64,000 nucleotides of DNA, from positions 186,001-250,000 of the forward strand of contig NZ_JAKSDZ010000004.1 in NCBI RefSeq assembly GCF_023509475.1, given 5' to 3'. The position numbers and the translations under genes were made by a program. This document shows positions 17,659 to 27,605 of the stretch, in pieces. Source of the stretch: Aestuariirhabdus haliotis (lineage in GTDB: Bacteria > Pseudomonadota > Gammaproteobacteria > Pseudomonadales > Aestuariirhabdaceae). The notes under the pieces were generated by a model that was given only the letters and a program-made list of their open reading frames with translations, made no database searches and was not told where the DNA came from. The stretch's first letter is position 1; each line of letters opens with the position of its first letter.

Positions 17659-18747
17659 TTACTTGGGCAATTCGCCCTGCACCCCTTCGACGTACCAGTT
17701 AAATGAAAGAATCTCACCATCCTTCATGGTAGTGCCTTCAGGCACAACAACTTTACCTTGCTGGTTTTTGATCGGACCCTGGAACGGGTGGAAGCTGCCG
17801 TCGATGATCTTGGTCTTCAAACCTTCCACCTGAGCAACAACATCTTTGGGGATAGCGGCATTATAGGGTGCCATTTTGACCATATCGGCAGCCATGCCAC
17901 CCCAGGTGTCATCGGCTTTCCAAGTACCATCCAGAACCGCCTTGGCGGTTTCCGTATAGAAGCCACCCCAATGCACTACGCTGCCGGTCAAGTGTGCTTT
18001 AGGACCAAAGGCTGTCATATCGGAATCGTAACCGAAGGCATAGACACCCTTTTCTTCGGCCGCCTGAACGGGCGCTGGAGAGTCGGTGTGCTGATTAATA
18101 ATATCGGCGCCCTGGGCGATCAAGGCTTCGGCGGCTTCACGCTCTTTCGCCGGGTCGTACCAGCTGTTGATCCAGACCACTTTGACTTCGGCCTTGGGGT
18201 TCACACTGCGCATGCCGAGGGTAAAGGCGTTGATACCCTGAACCACTTCAGGGATCGGGAAGGCGGCCACGTAACCGATGGTGTTGGTCTTGGTCATATG
18301 CCCGGCGATAACGCCTGTCAGGTAACGACCTTCATAGAACCGCGCGGAGTAGGTACCGACGTTCTTGGAGCGCTTGTAACCGGTGGCGTGCATAAAGGCA
18401 CCCTTGGGGAAAGCCTTGGCCACTTTCAGGGTCGGGTTCATATAACCAAAACTGGTGGTAAAGACCAGATCATGGCTTTGGGCCAGTTTGCGAATCACCC
18501 GCTCGGAATCGGCACCTTCGCTGACACTTTCCACATAGCTGGTTTCAATTTTATCGCCCAGTGCGGCTTCCATCTCCTGACGGCCCAGATCGTGTTCGTA
18601 GGTCCAGCCGGCATCACCGATGGGGCCCACATAGACAAAGCCGATCTTCAGCTTGTCGGCCGCAAAGGCGGAGCTGGATACCGCCGCCGCCAATAACAAT
18701 GAAGCAGCGCCGCGAAGCAGTCCCGCCGAGGTCAATCGAGTTTTCAT
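17659..18747 (-). CDS. BMP-family ABC transporter substrate-binding protein (nucleoside type)
   Basis: A 362-residue periplasmic protein with a signal peptide (about 1-29, ending A-F-A-A-D). It has the Bmp/PnrA fold motifs: K-I-G-F-V-Y-V-G-P-I-G-D-A-G-W at the first strand, S-F-G-Y-M-N-P-T and G-Y-D-S-D-M in the binding cleft. This family binds purine nucleosides or other nucleobase compounds. It is the last gene of a four-gene minus-strand operon encoding a complete importer, and a terminator follows directly. The precise ligand is not certain from sequence. Confidence 0.88.
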   Translation of the reverse strand: MKTRLTSAGLLRGAASLLLAAAVSSSAFAADKLKIGFVYVGPIGDAGWTYEHDLGRQEMEAALGDKIETSYVESVSEGADSERVIRKLAQSHDLVFTTSFGYMNPTLKVAKAFPKGAFMHATGYKRSKNVGTYSARFYEGRYLTGVIAGHMTKTNTIGYVAAFPIPEVVQGINAFTLGMRSVNPKAEVKVVWINSWYDPAKEREAAEALIAQGADIINQHTDSPAPVQAAEEKGVYAFGYDSDMTAFGPKAHLTGSVVHWGGFYTETAKAVLDGTWKADDTWGGMAADMVKMAPYNAAIPKDVVAQVEGLKTKIIDGSFHPFQGPIKNQQGKVVVPEGTTMKDGEILSFNWYVEGVQGELPK

Positions 18748-18824
18748 CCCTTATCTCCTTGAGAGTGTTAATGTCTTCTAGTATCTCGCCGCGCCCGCGC
18801 CCATAAAGGAACGCCTGCCTCAGG

Positions 18825-19751
18825 CTATTGTGTTTTATGGAAGGGTTTGCCCAACGACATCGGGGCAAACAGCTTAATCCGTGCCTGATTGCTGGATAAC
18901 AGTACCAGAACAATGATGGTTGCCATATAGGGTAAAGTAGCCAGCAGGTTGGAAGATACCGACACTCCCAAACCCTGCATCACCAGATGCAGGATACTGG
19001 CGGCACCAAACAGGTAAGCTCCCAGCAGCACTCGACCGACTCGCCAACTGGCGAACACCACCAGAGCCAGCGCAATCCAGCCGCGGCCGGCGGTCATATT
19101 GTCCGACCAGAGTGGTGTATAGGCCAATGACAAATAGGCTCCTCCCAATCCAGCCATGGCGCCTCCGAACATCACCGCCAGATAGCGCACACGAATCACC
19201 GACAAACCGACAGCCACCGCAGAATCGGGAGACTCCCCCACGGCTTTCAGGATCAGCCCGGGACGGCTGTGGTAGATAAAGATGAATACCGCGCCAAACA
19301 GAATAAAGGAGAGATAAACCAGCGGATCCTGGGCAAACAGCGCCTTGCCGATCAGCGGAATGTCGCTCAACACCGGGATCACCCAGGCTTCCATTCCGGT
19401 CAGCGGCTTGCCGACAAAGTCACTGCCAATATAGGCACTCAGGCCTGCGCCGAAGATGGTCAATGCCAAACCGCTGGCGACCTGGTTGGCGTTCAGGTTC
19501 AGCGCCAGGAAACCAAACAACAGCGACATCAACATACCCACAGCAATACCAGCGGCGACTCCGAACCAGAGGTTGCCGGTGGTAAACGCTATTGCGAAGC
19601 CGGCCATGGCGCCCATTAGCATCATGCCCTCCTGGCCAAGATTCAGAACACCGGATTTTTCACACACCAGTTCACCCAGCGCCACCAGCAACAAGGGTGT
19701 ACCGGTCCGCACCATGGCAAATAAAATATTGGTAATCAGGTCGATATCCAT
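18825..19751 (-). CDS. ABC transporter permease, nucleoside importer subunit
   Basis: A 308-residue polytopic protein of the BPD_transp_2 (RbsC/YufQ-like) family. It has about eight hydrophobic helices, the start L-V-A-L-G-E-L-V-C-E-K-S-G-V-L-N-L-G-Q-E-G-M typical of the second permease of BMP-type importers, and the E-S-P-D-S-A-V-A-V-G-L cytoplasmic loop that contacts the ATPase. It begins 3 bp after the end of the first permease gene and works with it as a heterodimer. Confidence 0.9.
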   Translation of the reverse strand: MDIDLITNILFAMVRTGTPLLLVALGELVCEKSGVLNLGQEGMMLMGAMAGFAIAFTTGNLWFGVAAGIAVGMLMSLLFGFLALNLNANQVASGLALTIFGAGLSAYIGSDFVGKPLTGMEAWVIPVLSDIPLIGKALFAQDPLVYLSFILFGAVFIFIYHSRPGLILKAVGESPDSAVAVGLSVIRVRYLAVMFGGAMAGLGGAYLSLAYTPLWSDNMTAGRGWIALALVVFASWRVGRVLLGAYLFGAASILHLVMQGLGVSVSSNLLATLPYMATIIVLVLLSSNQARIKLFAPMSLGKPFHKTQ

Positions 19752-19754
19752 CGA

Positions 19755-20843
19755 TCAGGCCTCACTCGCCACGGCATTGGTGTCGGCCCGCTGCCAACGA
19801 ATGCGATATAAAATCAGGAAGTCACAAGCCAGCAGATAGAACAGCAAAACACCCTGGAACAGGCCGCCGAGCGCCAGCGGTAGGCCCATTTCGATCTGAC
19901 CCATTTCGCTACCCATATAGACCAACGCCATCAGCAAGCTGGCCAGCAATATACCCACCGGATGCAGTCGCCCCAGAAAGGCAACAATAATGGCGGAATA
20001 GCCGTAGCCCGGCGATACGGTAGGTACCAGCTGGCCGATGGGACCGGTCACTTCGCTAACACCGGCCAGACCCGCCATACCACCACTGAACAGCAACACC
20101 AGCAGCACCAGCTTCTTCTCACGAAAACCGGCGTAATGGGCTGCGCTGCTATCGAGCCCCAGCACGCGAATCTGGAAACCGATAAAGGTGCGACTCAGCA
20201 CCACCCAGATTACCGCCACCGCGAGCAACGCGAACAGTGCGCCCAGGTGCAGGCGATAGCCCTCCATCAATACCGGCAGGGTTATCCCTTCGGTAAACAA
20301 TGCCGACTCGGGAAAGTTAAAACCCGCCGGGTCTTTCAATGGCCCATGCACCCCGAACAGCAACAGGTTCAGGGCGATATAGTTGAGCATGATGGTGGTG
20401 AGAATTTCGTTGGTGTTGAAATGGTTTTTCAACAACGCCGGAATTGCCCCCCAGGCCATACCGGCAAAGGCACCGGTCAACAGAACCAGCGGCAACGCCC
20501 AGCTGGAGGTGGTCTCCAGGAAGTTAAGCGCGGCCCAACTACCGATCAAGGCCCCCATCAGTAACTGGCCTTCGGCACCGATGTTCCACACATTGGCTCG
20601 GTAACAAATGGCCAGCCCGGTGGCACAGAGCAAAATAGGAGCCGCTTTCACTCCCAGCTCCGATAACCCATAGAGGTCAGCCACGGGTAATATAAAGAAG
20701 GTATAGAGTCCGCCGAGGGGCGACTCGCCCTGCACCCAAAACAACAACGCACCGGTAATCAGGGTTAACACCAGGGCCAGCAAGGGGGAACAATAGGACA
20801 TGACACGGGATTCTTCCGCCCGACGCTGAATACTAAGCGACAT
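19755..20843 (-). CDS. ABC transporter permease, nucleoside importer subunit
   Basis: About 362 residues and eight to ten helices, YufP-like, with R-A-N-V-W-N-I-G-A-E-G-Q-L-L-M-G and the L-G-L-D-S-S-A-A-H-Y-A-G coupling loop. The frame is open further upstream, but that part overlaps the ATPase gene in another frame; I choose the ATG at 20843 (MSLSIQRR), giving an 11 bp overlap with the ATPase stop and thus translational coupling. It pairs with the permease encoded downstream. Confidence 0.88.
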   Translation of the reverse strand: MSLSIQRRAEESRVMSYCSPLLALVLTLITGALLFWVQGESPLGGLYTFFILPVADLYGLSELGVKAAPILLCATGLAICYRANVWNIGAEGQLLMGALIGSWAALNFLETTSSWALPLVLLTGAFAGMAWGAIPALLKNHFNTNEILTTIMLNYIALNLLLFGVHGPLKDPAGFNFPESALFTEGITLPVLMEGYRLHLGALFALLAVAVIWVVLSRTFIGFQIRVLGLDSSAAHYAGFREKKLVLLVLLFSGGMAGLAGVSEVTGPIGQLVPTVSPGYGYSAIIVAFLGRLHPVGILLASLLMALVYMGSEMGQIEMGLPLALGGLFQGVLLFYLLACDFLILYRIRWQRADTNAVASEA

Positions 20844-22410
20844 CGGTATTCTCCCGGTTGCTCTGGTCGAGGTTATCGTCGGCTTCCCCGAAGTGCCCTG
20901 CCATCCAACTGCCCACCTGGGCGATACTGGTTTTGGCCGTTTCCGCCATCGGCGACAAGCGTCCATGACAGATCGCGCAGATGCGATCGCTGATCTCAAA
21001 CAGCTCATCGAGATCTTCGGAGACAATCAGAATGGCCGCACCCTTGTTGCGCAGTTTGATCAGTTCTTTGTGGATGGCCACCGCAGCGCCGATATCAACC
21101 CCCCAGGTGGGGTGGGAGGCGATCAACAGGGTGGGATGCTGAAGGATCTCCCGCCCCATGATAAATTTTTGCAGGTTACCGCCGGACAGACTCTTGGCCG
21201 GGGCGTCGATACTGGCACATTTAACATTAAACTGGTCCACCAGCTGACGGGCAAAGTCCCGCGTCTTACCCCAGTTGATCAGGCCGCGACTGACCAGCCC
21301 CGAACGAGCAGCGGTTAACAAGCCGTTCTCGGCCAGGCTCATATCGGGTACAGCCCCTCGACCCAATCGCTCTTCGGGCACAAATGCCAAACCGGCTTCC
21401 CGGCGCTGACCCGGGTACATATGAGCAATATAACCATGGGGCAGACGTATCGATTCTCGATGACTCTCCAGCGACTCGCCGCTGAGCGCCGCCAGCAACT
21501 CTTCCTGACCATTCCCCGCCACCCCGGCAATACCGACAATTTCACCGGCGCAAACATTAAGGTTAATGTCGTGCAGCGACACGCCGAAGGGATCGCGGGA
21601 GACCTGGCTCAGGTTGTGGATACTGAGGTATTCTTCGCCGCCCTGGGCGCGGTCGTGAATGGCGCTGACCGGGGTATCGTCGCCGACCATCAAACGGGCA
21701 ATGCTCTCGGCGGTTTCATCGGCGGGGACACATTCTCCGGTCACCTTGCCACCGCGCAAAATAGTCGCGTTGTGACACAGCGCCTGAACTTCGTTCAGCT
21801 TATGGCTGATAAACAAAATACTGCAGCCTTCGTCGGACAACTGGCGCAGAGTTGTGAACAACCCCTCGACCTCTTGCGGGGTTAGTACCGAAGTGGGTTC
21901 ATCCAAAATCAGCAAGCGAATGTTCTGAATCAGGCAGCGAACAATCTCGACCCGCTGACGCTCGCCAATCGACAAGGTGTGCACCAGACGATCCGGTTCC
22001 AGTGCCATACCATAACGCAACGATACCTCACGAATACGCTGGGCCAGAACCGACATGTTTTTGGCTTCGTCAGGGTCCAGGCACAGGGCAATGTTCTCTG
22101 CCACGGTCAGCGTCTCAAACAATGAAAAGTGCTGGAACACCATACCGATGCCCAGCTTACGCGCCACCGCAGGCTCACCAATCTCCACCGGCAGACCGTC
22201 CCAGAACAGCCGCCCCTCATCGGGCTGCATGACACCGTAGATCATTTTCATCAGGGTGCTTTTACCCGCTCCGTTTTCACCGAGCAGGGCATGGATCTCT
22301 CCGGGCAGGATATCGAGATTAACCCGATCATTGGCTAGAACCCCGGGAAAGCGCTTGCTAATGCTACGCAGCGAAACCCGCGGTTGGGGGGAAGCTTGGG
22401 AAGTTGTCAT
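20833..22410 (-). CDS. ABC transporter ATP-binding protein, dual ATPase (nucleoside importer)
   Basis: A 525-residue protein with two fused ATPase domains, as in RbsA/YufO. Domain 1 has Walker A G-E-N-G-A-G-K-S (44-51), signature L-S-I-G-E-R-Q-R-V-E and Walker B L-L-I-L-D-E-P. Domain 2 has a degenerate Walker A (G-V-A-G-N-G-Q-E-E) and signature L-S-G-G-N-L-Q-K-F, as usual for the family. It is the first gene of the operon: ATPase, permease, permease, binding protein. The cytosolic dimer powers uptake. Confidence 0.92.
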   Translation of the reverse strand: MTTSQASPQPRVSLRSISKRFPGVLANDRVNLDILPGEIHALLGENGAGKSTLMKMIYGVMQPDEGRLFWDGLPVEIGEPAVARKLGIGMVFQHFSLFETLTVAENIALCLDPDEAKNMSVLAQRIREVSLRYGMALEPDRLVHTLSIGERQRVEIVRCLIQNIRLLILDEPTSVLTPQEVEGLFTTLRQLSDEGCSILFISHKLNEVQALCHNATILRGGKVTGECVPADETAESIARLMVGDDTPVSAIHDRAQGGEEYLSIHNLSQVSRDPFGVSLHDINLNVCAGEIVGIAGVAGNGQEELLAALSGESLESHRESIRLPHGYIAHMYPGQRREAGLAFVPEERLGRGAVPDMSLAENGLLTAARSGLVSRGLINWGKTRDFARQLVDQFNVKCASIDAPAKSLSGGNLQKFIMGREILQHPTLLIASHPTWGVDIGAAVAIHKELIKLRNKGAAILIVSEDLDELFEISDRICAICHGRLSPMAETAKTSIAQVGSWMAGHFGEADDNLDQSNRENTDVA

Positions 22411-22744
22411 CGGTTTCTATTGTTTAGGGAACTCAGTCCCGTCGCACTGGCGAGGAAAGCGCAAATGCTATCCTAAACCGGGGTTCACGAAAAGAGACCC
22501 GTATTGGTACAGGTCATAGAATGCACAATTAGCTTCAAAGCCAGTGGGGCTCCCAGAGCTAAAATCGGCCAGAGTTGCCCGATATATCCGCGCGATTTAG
22601 CCGCCCTGACGCGGCGATCAAAAATCATCCAAAGGCATCGAGACGGCGACTACTGCTGGCTTGCCCAACCTGCTCCACAACTACACACACATCTATCCAC
22701 AGAAACTGTGCATAACCATCCGCCGCCATTCCAAAAGCTGAACT
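22411..22744. other. Intergenic region upstream of the nucleoside ABC operon
   Basis: 334 bp between the ATPase gene start and the 3' end of the deacetylase/caspase gene, both on the minus strand. It must carry the operon promoter. I looked for a purine-riboswitch-like structure and did not see one. Confidence 0.4.
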
Positions 22745-25426
22745 CTAGCCCTCCGCCAGGGCCTTAATTTTGGCTTGTAGCTGTTTCGCCTTTTTATAGG
22801 AGGGATACAGGTGCAGATACCGCTGATAATAGGCGATCGCCAGTTCCGGCTTATCCAGCTTGACCATCATATCCCCCAGATTGAGGTAGATCGGAGTACG
22901 ACGGGGCGCCAATTCGACGGTGCGGTAATACCAGATCAAGGCTTCGTCGTTACGGCCCAGCTTGTCGAGCACAAAGCCATAGTTATTCACAATGTTCTCA
23001 TTGTAGGGGTTCAGCTTGACCGCCTGGGCCCACTTCTTTTCGGCCTCGAGCAACTTGCCGGCTCGCAACAGCGTCAAGGCCTCTGCATCCAGTTGATAAG
23101 CCGCTCGCACCCGCTGGTTATTCTTTAACGCGGTGTCGGGGTTGCCCGTCGACGGCGCGCCGACCGATGATGCTGTGTCGGAACGGGATTTCTGCAGCTC
23201 CAGCTGGCGCCCGATTTCAGAGCTTAAATCGTCTTGCTTGGCGGTCAGTGCGGCCACCTGGCGAGCCTTTTCCTGGGCGGCAAGTTGTTGCTTGCGAGCA
23301 CTCGAATCGGCACCCAGTTCAAACACAAAATCGCCTCCCTGATTGCCAATCAGATTACCGAACGCCGGCGTCTGCGGCGCATAACTGGCCACGACCGGGG
23401 ACACGTAAGTCCCAATTTCAGAGGCGGTCAGGTAACCATTGTTGTCGGTGTCCGCTTTACCGTCGAGCGCCTGCAACAGGGCCCAGGTGAACACCGAATG
23501 ACCATTGGGTCCACCGTCAGCAACCTCCTGGTCGGCACCACCGGCCGTGAGAATCTGGCGGGCATGGCGATCGGTAATATGCTCAAGGTAATTGAAAGCC
23601 TGCGCGCCGCCGCCGGAGCGGGTCAGTGCCAGTCCCGAGTAGCAACTGTCCATCACAAAATAGACATGCTTGGCGGGAATCATGGCCGAGAAGTCACTCA
23701 GCTGGCTCATGCTAATGCCCTGCACCGGATACCGTTCCAGATCCGCATCGACAGGAATCAAGTATCCCAGGCTTTTGCCACTGGGTAGAGGCCGGGTGGC
23801 GCCATGACCGGCGTAGAAAATAAAGACGCGATCATCCTTACCCACTTTTTTCGGGTCCGCCAGGGTATAACCCAGAACCTCGGCGATATTATCGCGACTG
23901 GCATCATCATCGTAGAGTTCGATGATATGGTCTTTGGCAAAACCAAATTCTTGCTGCAGTTTGTCGGCAATGCTGCGAGCATCATTGACCGCATAGTCGA
24001 GTTTCGGCCAATGCTGATACTCATTCACCCCGATCACCACCGCCCAGCTGTTTTTATAGAGCTCAGGCTTCTTTGCCTGGGGCAGCTTGGGTACCCCTTC
24101 GTCACCCAGGGTAAAAGGGGAACCATCCAGAGTAGTTACCCGGTAGCCCTGCTCGGCCAAGCCTTCAAGAATCAAGGGTAGGGCTGCGACGGTCTGCTTG
24201 TGGATATCATGAAACAGCAATACTCCACGCTGCTTTTTGTTGAGCAACTCCAGGGTGCGCTGGGCGATCGATTCCGGAATCGGGTCGGCCCAGTCCATCG
24301 AATCCACATTCCACATAATGGACGCCATGGACTGCTCGGCGACAATCGATTCCAACGCCTTGTTCTTGGAACCATAGGGTGGACGGAACAGGCGGTTTTC
24401 AAATCCGGTCGACGCTTTGATCAACTCATTGGTTTTATAGAGCTCGGCAATCTGGCGCTCGGTCTCCAGCTTGGTCAACTCGGCGTGGGAGAAACTGTGG
24501 TTGGCCAGAATATGACCCTCATCGAGAATGCGATCGATCACTTTCAAGTTGCGCTTATTTAACGTCGCCCGGCTTTGACCGTTAGCATCGGTTGTGACCG
24601 AGCCCAGGTTCTTGCCCACCGCAAAGAAATAGCCTTTTACCTCGTAGGTTTTCAGCGTGTCGAGAATTTTTGCCGTGCGCAAACGATGCGGGCCATCATC
24701 AAAAGTCAGCACCACGGTTTTTTTCGGCAGGCCATTGCCCCAGACCACCTTCGGCAATTGACCGGCTAACTGGTCCTTTTTGTCTCTTGCCAAATTAGCG
24801 CCGCGGGTTTTCTCTCGGCTCAACCGCGGAGCCGCCTCAACCTCTTGTAAAAGCGACTGATCATCATAACGTTGACGTAAATAGTCGAGATAGTGCTGCC
24901 AGTCTTCATTGGCGCCACGACTCTTGCCCAGTTTGGACAAGGTTTTACGATATTGCTCACGAAAAAAATCGGACACCGATTGAATATCGGCGTTGATTTC
25001 ACGTAGCTGAATCAAGCCCTGTGCCGGCACCTGGCGCTCTTGCTCAAGCAACAACAGTTCTTCGGCCAGATCCGCAAACGCTAACCGGTCCGCACGCTGC
25101 AATGCCTGGTTGTTCTGGTAGTAATCGATAAATTCAAGAGTAACGGACAATAACCGGCGCTTGCTGGTCAAGACCATCTCGGACTCAGCACGCTGAATCA
25201 GATGATAGAACTCATGATGGCTCTGGTCATAAAAATTTCTGGCGCTGTGGACATGACGATCGAGGGGATCCAACTCGGTGGCTTCGGCGAGCAGAAGAAT
25301 CATTTTCTGGTGGCTGGCCAATAACCGGTCAAAGGCTTGCTGGCTGTCAGTTTGAGCACCAACACTCGAACTCCACAAACAAAAACTGACCAATAGTACC
25401 TTTGCCAGCCCGAATGCCTGCCACAT
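22745..25426 (-). CDS. Secreted polysaccharide deacetylase / caspase-like peptidase / TPR fusion protein
   Basis: An 893-residue multidomain protein. Signal peptide about 1-24; helical region about 28-200; NodB polysaccharide-deacetylase domain about 236-435 with T-F-D-D-G-P (241-246), H310-x3-H314, R-P-P-Y-G (348-352), D-S-M-D-W (375-379) and F-H-D-I-H (405-409); caspase/peptidase C14 domain about 458-703 with catalytic His541 (Y-A-G-H-G) and Cys595 (D-S-C-Y-S-G); an EF-hand-like loop D659-E670 (D-T-D-N-N-G-Y-L-T-A-S-E) inside the caspase domain; a short coiled coil about 711-745; TPR repeats about 770-890. Both catalytic sets look complete. It should act in the periplasm or outside the cell. 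It stands alone on its strand, between a nucleoside transporter and a small cyclotransferase-like gene. Confidence 0.85.
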   Translation of the reverse strand: MWQAFGLAKVLLVSFCLWSSSVGAQTDSQQAFDRLLASHQKMILLLAEATELDPLDRHVHSARNFYDQSHHEFYHLIQRAESEMVLTSKRRLLSVTLEFIDYYQNNQALQRADRLAFADLAEELLLLEQERQVPAQGLIQLREINADIQSVSDFFREQYRKTLSKLGKSRGANEDWQHYLDYLRQRYDDQSLLQEVEAAPRLSREKTRGANLARDKKDQLAGQLPKVVWGNGLPKKTVVLTFDDGPHRLRTAKILDTLKTYEVKGYFFAVGKNLGSVTTDANGQSRATLNKRNLKVIDRILDEGHILANHSFSHAELTKLETERQIAELYKTNELIKASTGFENRLFRPPYGSKNKALESIVAEQSMASIMWNVDSMDWADPIPESIAQRTLELLNKKQRGVLLFHDIHKQTVAALPLILEGLAEQGYRVTTLDGSPFTLGDEGVPKLPQAKKPELYKNSWAVVIGVNEYQHWPKLDYAVNDARSIADKLQQEFGFAKDHIIELYDDDASRDNIAEVLGYTLADPKKVGKDDRVFIFYAGHGATRPLPSGKSLGYLIPVDADLERYPVQGISMSQLSDFSAMIPAKHVYFVMDSCYSGLALTRSGGGAQAFNYLEHITDRHARQILTAGGADQEVADGGPNGHSVFTWALLQALDGKADTDNNGYLTASEIGTYVSPVVASYAPQTPAFGNLIGNQGGDFVFELGADSSARKQQLAAQEKARQVAALTAKQDDLSSEIGRQLELQKSRSDTASSVGAPSTGNPDTALKNNQRVRAAYQLDAEALTLLRAGKLLEAEKKWAQAVKLNPYNENIVNNYGFVLDKLGRNDEALIWYYRTVELAPRRTPIYLNLGDMMVKLDKPELAIAYYQRYLHLYPSYKKAKQLQAKIKALAEG

Positions 25427-25540
25427 ATCCCTTGCTCCACAACCAAGATCGAAGAGCCCGATTGTACCGGTTATGGGTAAACAGGATCAAAACGGACGAG
25501 CAAAAAGGCTTAAATGGCAGCGAGTCGAGTAACTATCGGT

Positions 25541-25933
25541 TTACGATTCCTGTTGATGACCGACCCAGTCTCCCGATTCGATCAGTGGGGATTGCCAATA
25601 GCGTCGATCTTCAAGGATGTACAAATGAGCAAGGCCGCTACCCGTCGTTACCTGCACTCGATCGTAGAACTTTTTCTCGTCAACCAGGCGAGGCTTCGTA
25701 TGCTCGGGATAGTAACCTTCCATCTGATCCAGCGCCTTGAGAACCGGTGGTGTGACACGGTAGATTTCAACCGTTATATAACCCTGTCCGCGACGCACCC
25801 CGGGAAAGCGGCCCAGGGAAAACATCTGCCAACCTGGTAACCGGGTTTTAGCGACATATTCTGAGTGTGCCAGAATATGATGATTCCACAGTCCTCGACG
25901 AAGCGAACCGTAGACAGCGACAAGGGGCAGCAT
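25541..25933 (-). CDS. Gamma-glutamylcyclotransferase-like (AIG2/GGCT fold) protein
   Basis: About 130 residues. The start V-A-V-Y-G-S-L-R-R-G is the substrate-binding loop of the GGCT/AIG2-like fold, followed by G-W-Q-M-F-S-L-G-R-F-P-G and a L-D-Q-M-E-G-Y region that supplies the conserved acidic residue. I choose the ATG at 25933 (MLPLVAVYG), as the fold begins right there; the frame extends upstream to 26035 without homology. Proteins of this family cleave gamma-glutamyl amines or peptides, but many members are uncharacterised. Confidence 0.75.
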   Translation of the reverse strand: MLPLVAVYGSLRRGLWNHHILAHSEYVAKTRLPGWQMFSLGRFPGVRRGQGYITVEIYRVTPPVLKALDQMEGYYPEHTKPRLVDEKKFYDRVQVTTGSGLAHLYILEDRRYWQSPLIESGDWVGHQQES

Positions 25934-26093
25934 AGATTGTTTCCGAACAGGAAATAAATAAAAATGGTGCCGGATAATACACCCATGAGTCCAGATCAGT
26001 TTGATTAACAGGACGGCAGGCAAGTCCATCAACAAGGAATATCGGGTTAACCCCTACCAAGAACGGGCCAAGGGCAAACCGAGCTTTGCTGAA

Positions 26094-27605
26094 TCAATAA
26101 TCCGGACCAATGACGTCCTGCTTTTTAAGCTCGGAATAGTCATCGAAGATGTGGCCAGAATCAACCTGCTTGCGTTCCGACTGATCTACCCCGCCGAAAG
26201 GCATGGAGATCTGGTTATCGCAGGCATAATAACAGTTCACATTCATGGCCCCGGCGTGCACCCGCTCGGTGACATATTGCGCGGTATCCCGGCTTTGGGT
26301 CCAGACACTGCCAGCCAGCCCACAAATCGACTCATTAACAATGGCGATCGCTTCATCAACGGTGGCAAATTTAATCACCGACAGCACCGGCCCAAAAATC
26401 TCCTCCTGGGCAATTACCATATCCATGGTCACGCCGGTAAAGATGGTCGGTTGATAATAGAACCCCTGTTCGCTAGCCAGCACTGGCGTACCGCCCAGTT
26501 CCAGGGTAGCCCCTTCTTCAAGGCCCAGGCGAACATAATGATCCACCGCTTCCAGTTGCTGATGATCGACACAGGGGCCGACCAGGGTATCGGGGTCCAG
26601 TGGATTCCCCGGCATCCAGTCTTTAGCGTATTCTTTCAGTTTCTCGACAAAGGCGTCATGGATATCTTCGTGCACCGCAAGACGAGAGCCGGCCGTGCAG
26701 GTTTGTCCAGTATGGAAATAGTTGGCAGCACATTGACGAGCCGCGGCCTTATCGAGATCGGCATCGGGAAAGATCACATTGGCACTCTTGCCACCAATCT
26801 CATTCAGTACGCGCTTAAGATTAGAGCGTCCTGAATAATCTTCCATCAACTCGGCGACCGATCTCGAACCGGTAAACGTCAAGCAATCGATATCTTTATG
26901 CAGCCCCAGAATTTCACCGAGCACCGCGCCGGAGCCCGGCAACACATTCAGGACACCCTCAGGCAACCCGGCCTGACGAGCCAGCTCCGCATACCGCAGA
27001 GCTGACAGCGGGGTGCTAAAGGCGGGCTTTAAAATCACCGAGTTACCCGCGGCCAGTGCAGGCGCCACTTTCCAGGCCGTTGTCGCCAAGGGGTAATTTC
27101 GGGGGGTTATGGCCGCAACGATGCCCATGGGTACTCGACTGGCAATGGCCAGCTCTTGCTCGGCAAAAGGGTGTATTTCCTGGTAAACCTTATCGATGCT
27201 TTCCGCATTCCAGCGAGTGGTTCGAATAGTCGAGTGAATGTCACCATCGTCGCCCAGGGTATTGGAGATCGGCTTACCGGTATCGAGAGATTCCAGCAAC
27301 GCCAACTCTTCCCAGTGCTCTTCGATCAGGTAGGCCCAGCGCAACAGAACCTGTTGGCGTTGCACCGGCGCTATGTCCGACCAGACTCCGGAGTTAAAGG
27401 TATCACGGGCCACTTGAACCGCAAGATCCGCATCTTTCTGGCCACAAAAGGCGACATCAGCCAATACCCCACCGGTAGCAGGATTGAAGGTCGGACGGGT
27501 TTCCCCGGAGATCGCATCGACGAATTGGCCGTTGATATAGGCGCGCCCCTCGATTGTCAGGTTCGCAGCTCGTTGTTCCCAGCCGGCCAGAGATAGCTTG
27601 TTCAT
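26094..27605 (-). CDS. NAD(P)-dependent aldehyde dehydrogenase (PuuC/betaine-aldehyde-like)
   Basis: A 503-residue ALDH superfamily enzyme that oxidises an aldehyde to an acid. Catalytic Cys303 (G-Q-T-C-T-A-G-S-R), general-base Glu269 (N-E-I-G-G-K-S) and Asn170 are present. The usual P-W-N-F-P motif reads T-P-R-N-Y-P, and the C-terminal P-F-G-G-x-x-Q-S motif is followed by an unusual E-R-K-Q-V-D-S-G stretch. It is close to the gamma-glutamyl-aminobutyraldehyde and betaine aldehyde group, but these changes argue for a different substrate. It stands at the edge of the uronate island but is separated by a 390 bp gap with its own promoter region. Confidence 0.82.
   Translation of the reverse strand: MNKLSLAGWEQRAANLTIEGRAYINGQFVDAISGETRPTFNPATGGVLADVAFCGQKDADLAVQVARDTFNSGVWSDIAPVQRQQVLLRWAYLIEEHWEELALLESLDTGKPISNTLGDDGDIHSTIRTTRWNAESIDKVYQEIHPFAEQELAIASRVPMGIVAAITPRNYPLATTAWKVAPALAAGNSVILKPAFSTPLSALRYAELARQAGLPEGVLNVLPGSGAVLGEILGLHKDIDCLTFTGSRSVAELMEDYSGRSNLKRVLNEIGGKSANVIFPDADLDKAAARQCAANYFHTGQTCTAGSRLAVHEDIHDAFVEKLKEYAKDWMPGNPLDPDTLVGPCVDHQQLEAVDHYVRLGLEEGATLELGGTPVLASEQGFYYQPTIFTGVTMDMVIAQEEIFGPVLSVIKFATVDEAIAIVNESICGLAGSVWTQSRDTAQYVTERVHAGAMNVNCYYACDNQISMPFGGVDQSERKQVDSGHIFDDYSELKKQDVIGPDY

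Noticed and set aside
22411-22744. Purine riboswitch before the nucleoside ABC operon
   Set aside because: I could not find the conserved loop and junction pattern of that riboswitch.
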